Part shown: positions 62,555 to 64,000 of the stretch, piece by piece
Position numbering within the stretch: the stretch's first letter is position 1
Layout: each line of letters opens with the position of its first letter
Origin: Bradyrhizobium betae
GTDB taxonomy: Bacteria; Pseudomonadota; Alphaproteobacteria; Rhizobiales; Xanthobacteraceae
Assembly: GCF_008932115.1 (NCBI RefSeq)
Contig: NZ_CP044543.1
Coordinates: 6,764,501 to 6,828,500 of the forward strand
Reading direction: 5' to 3'
Length of the DNA stretch: 64,000 bases
Program-made: the position numbers and the translations under genes
The notes under the pieces: model-generated
Told to the model about the DNA's origin: nothing
Database searches by the model: none
Seen by the model: the letters and a program-made list of their open reading frames with translations, nothing else

Positions 62555-64000
62555 ATGGCGACGTATCGAATCCATCCGGGCATCGGCATCGCACGCCTGG
62601 GCAACAGCGACACCGAATTCTATCTCGCGCCGGAGACGCCCGCGGCGATGCCTCTGGCCTGCGACAGTTTCGGCAATCCGCTGTATGGCGCCGACGGCGT
62701 TACGCCGGTCCCGGTCAAGACGTTCAAGGACGCGCAAGGTCGCGTGAAGCGCCAGGCCGCGCGCTTCCAGATCTTCGTCTATGACGACGAGTCTCCCGAG
62801 GGCCGCCCGCTTGCGCTCGGCGATGCCGTCGAGGGCGGTGGCAATCACGGCGTTCTGGTCGACATCCAGTGGCGCGCCTATGTCGCCAACAAGAAGTCCT
62901 CCTGGTATCCGTTCACCGAGCTGAAGGGCGAGCACGGCTACGCCCCCGGCAGTGCGCGCCGCAATGCCGACATCACCGGCCAGGACCGCGACCTCCTCAT
63001 CATCGATCCCGGTCCGCGCAGCGTGAACGCAACCACCAACAGGCGCGCGCATTTCGATCGCTCGGGCGGCCCCGGCAGCTATGCGACCACGTTTCCCCCC
63101 AAGGGTCTGCAGCCCTTCGATATCGACACGCTGGGCGAGATGATGACCGACAACAAGGGGCGCCTGATCGTGCTCGGCGGTCACGGCAATTCGGGCATGG
63201 ACGTCAGCGGTAGCTTCGGTCCGAAGATCGAAGACTACGCCAACACCGACGGCTGGTACGACGACATCTCCGACGGTCCGGTGATGGCGCGGCTGATCAT
63301 GTATTCGAAGCAGGTCGGCCAGACCCGCTACGTCGACGTCGAGTTTCCGGCGTGGGTCGTGGTCGGCTACCCGCGCTTCGTGCCGCAGATCCTCGACATG
63401 ATCACGATGGACGAGGTGCTGTTCGATCTCTATGTGCGCGAGTTCGCCACCGACACCGAAATCTACGGCACCCTCGGCACCTACGACAATCCGCAGCAGA
63501 TCCCGTTTCGCGATCAGGCGGCGCTGCGCCACTGGCAGGCCGGTCGCCTCGCGTGGAATCGCAACTACCGGCCGTGGTTCTATCGCGATATCTGGCCGAT
63601 CCTGTTCCGGCCGGATGAGTTCCGATATCTGAACGACATCCTTCAGCAATCGAACTATCCGCACGACCAGGCGCAGCGCGGCACGTTCGATCCCGACAAG
63701 CTCTCGCAGACGCCAAAGCGTACAGCGCGGCCGCTGGAGGCGGAAACGCCGTCCGACGCGCCGCTGCGCGATGCCAGCCAGGGCGAGGCGGTGATGGCCG
63801 TGGCGGCGGTTGCCGGTCCGACGCGCCATGCCAAGGCCGATGACCCCTACGGACCGATGCGCCGCTTCCTGTTCGACCTGTTGCGCCGCGCCGGCGAAGC
63901 CAATTCCTTCCAGGTGCAGGACCGGGCGTCGTCGCGCGTCCATTCGCTGCCGCTGATGCCGCTGCTCTGCGGCGACAATCCGCTGACCAACGAGACGCCG
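62555..64000 (+). CDS. LodA/GoxA-family CTQ-dependent amine/amino-acid oxidase, partial
   Basis: The first 482 codons of a gene that runs off the window. The N-terminus MATYRIHPGIGIARLGNS is the hallmark of LodA-like quinoproteins (L-lysine epsilon-oxidase, glycine oxidase). Other family stretches are LLIIDPGPRSVN, LIVLGGHGNSGMD, WVVVGYPRFVPQ and WPILFRPDEFRYL. The Cys and Trp that form the cysteine tryptophylquinone cofactor lie in the missing C-terminus. A LodB-like flavoprotein needed for cofactor maturation should be encoded just downstream. The start follows a GGCGGGGAAG ribosome site. Confidence 0.9.
   Translation, partial: MATYRIHPGIGIARLGNSDTEFYLAPETPAAMPLACDSFGNPLYGADGVTPVPVKTFKDAQGRVKRQAARFQIFVYDDESPEGRPLALGDAVEGGGNHGVLVDIQWRAYVANKKSSWYPFTELKGEHGYAPGSARRNADITGQDRDLLIIDPGPRSVNATTNRRAHFDRSGGPGSYATTFPPKGLQPFDIDTLGEMMTDNKGRLIVLGGHGNSGMDVSGSFGPKIEDYANTDGWYDDISDGPVMARLIMYSKQVGQTRYVDVEFPAWVVVGYPRFVPQILDMITMDEVLFDLYVREFATDTEIYGTLGTYDNPQQIPFRDQAALRHWQAGRLAWNRNYRPWFYRDIWPILFRPDEFRYLNDILQQSNYPHDQAQRGTFDPDKLSQTPKRTARPLEAETPSDAPLRDASQGEAVMAVAAVAGPTRHAKADDPYGPMRRFLFDLLRRAGEANSFQVQDRASSRVHSLPLMPLLCGDNPLTNETP

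Noticed and set aside
61595..63943. 782-codon reading frame antisense to the tyrosinase and LodA genes
   Set aside because: The opposite strand carries two genes with clear copper-site and LodA signatures. The antisense product is repetitive Val/Arg/Asp-rich sequence with no domain.

Overview
The window reads as a high-GC alphaproteobacterial chromosome, most like Bradyrhizobium. That placement rests on gene content (sugar and peptide ABC operons, ilvD, nadE, LodA/tyrosinase), codon use and tRNA sequence. It is an inference from the sequence, not a database match. The window has a core-type left flank (about 1-20.0 kb), a genomic island (about 20.02-58.70 kb) and a core-type right flank (58.7-64 kb).

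Left flank. A minus-strand sugar ABC importer (binding protein, permease, partial second permease) is followed by a secreted LTXXQ protein, a stand-alone receiver domain, two small hypothetical genes and glucokinase. Next come a nicotinamidase, a PhaC/PhaZ-like hydrolase and glutamine-dependent NAD synthetase, which put two NAD-salvage steps close together. A six-gene plus-strand operon then encodes a TIM-barrel isomerase and a complete Dpp/Opp-type importer. ilvD, a small Tyr/Pro/Cys-rich secreted protein and tRNA-Ser(UGA) close the flank.

Island. A P4-type tyrosine integrase sits directly after tRNA-Ser. The last 15 bases at the tRNA 3' end recur perfectly at 58685-58699, which delimits an element of about 38.7 kb. 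Inside, in order, are: an integrase-proximal zone of small and decayed genes (21.4-28.0 kb), including a frameshifted gene and a non-coding zone rich in TGAGACA motifs; a three-gene helicase / DUF1156 methyltransferase / HEPN-DUF499 ATPase defence-type operon (28.4-38.3 kb) preceded by an XRE regulator and a 12-bp inverted repeat; a C39-like cysteine-protease gene; a compact minus-strand cassette of a two-TM protein, a GHKL-type ATPase, a STAS-like protein and a one-TM protein (39.6-42.3 kb); an integrase remnant; a SARP/BTAD-type regulator divergent from an envelope/secretion locus (vanadium-haloperoxidase/PAP2 protein, subtilase, glycine-rich exported protein, ACP-like protein lacking the prosthetic-group serine, putative barrel protein, two-TM protein; 43.3-52.7 kb); and a respiratory maturation block (polytopic oxidase-like protein, double DUF2249, MIP18-type protein, CcoG; 54.2-57.8 kb). 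A truncated tRNA-Lys 3' half lies just inside the right end, so the island is probably composite.

Right flank. A 54-residue membrane peptide gene and a DUF2786 protein precede a tyrosinase and a LodA/GoxA-type quinone-cofactor oxidase that runs off the window.

The best candidates for undescribed biology are the GHKL/STAS/membrane cassette and the haloperoxidase-subtilase-ACP-like locus. The helicase-methylase-ATPase trio is an already recognised type of defence arrangement, here with possible accessory genes.
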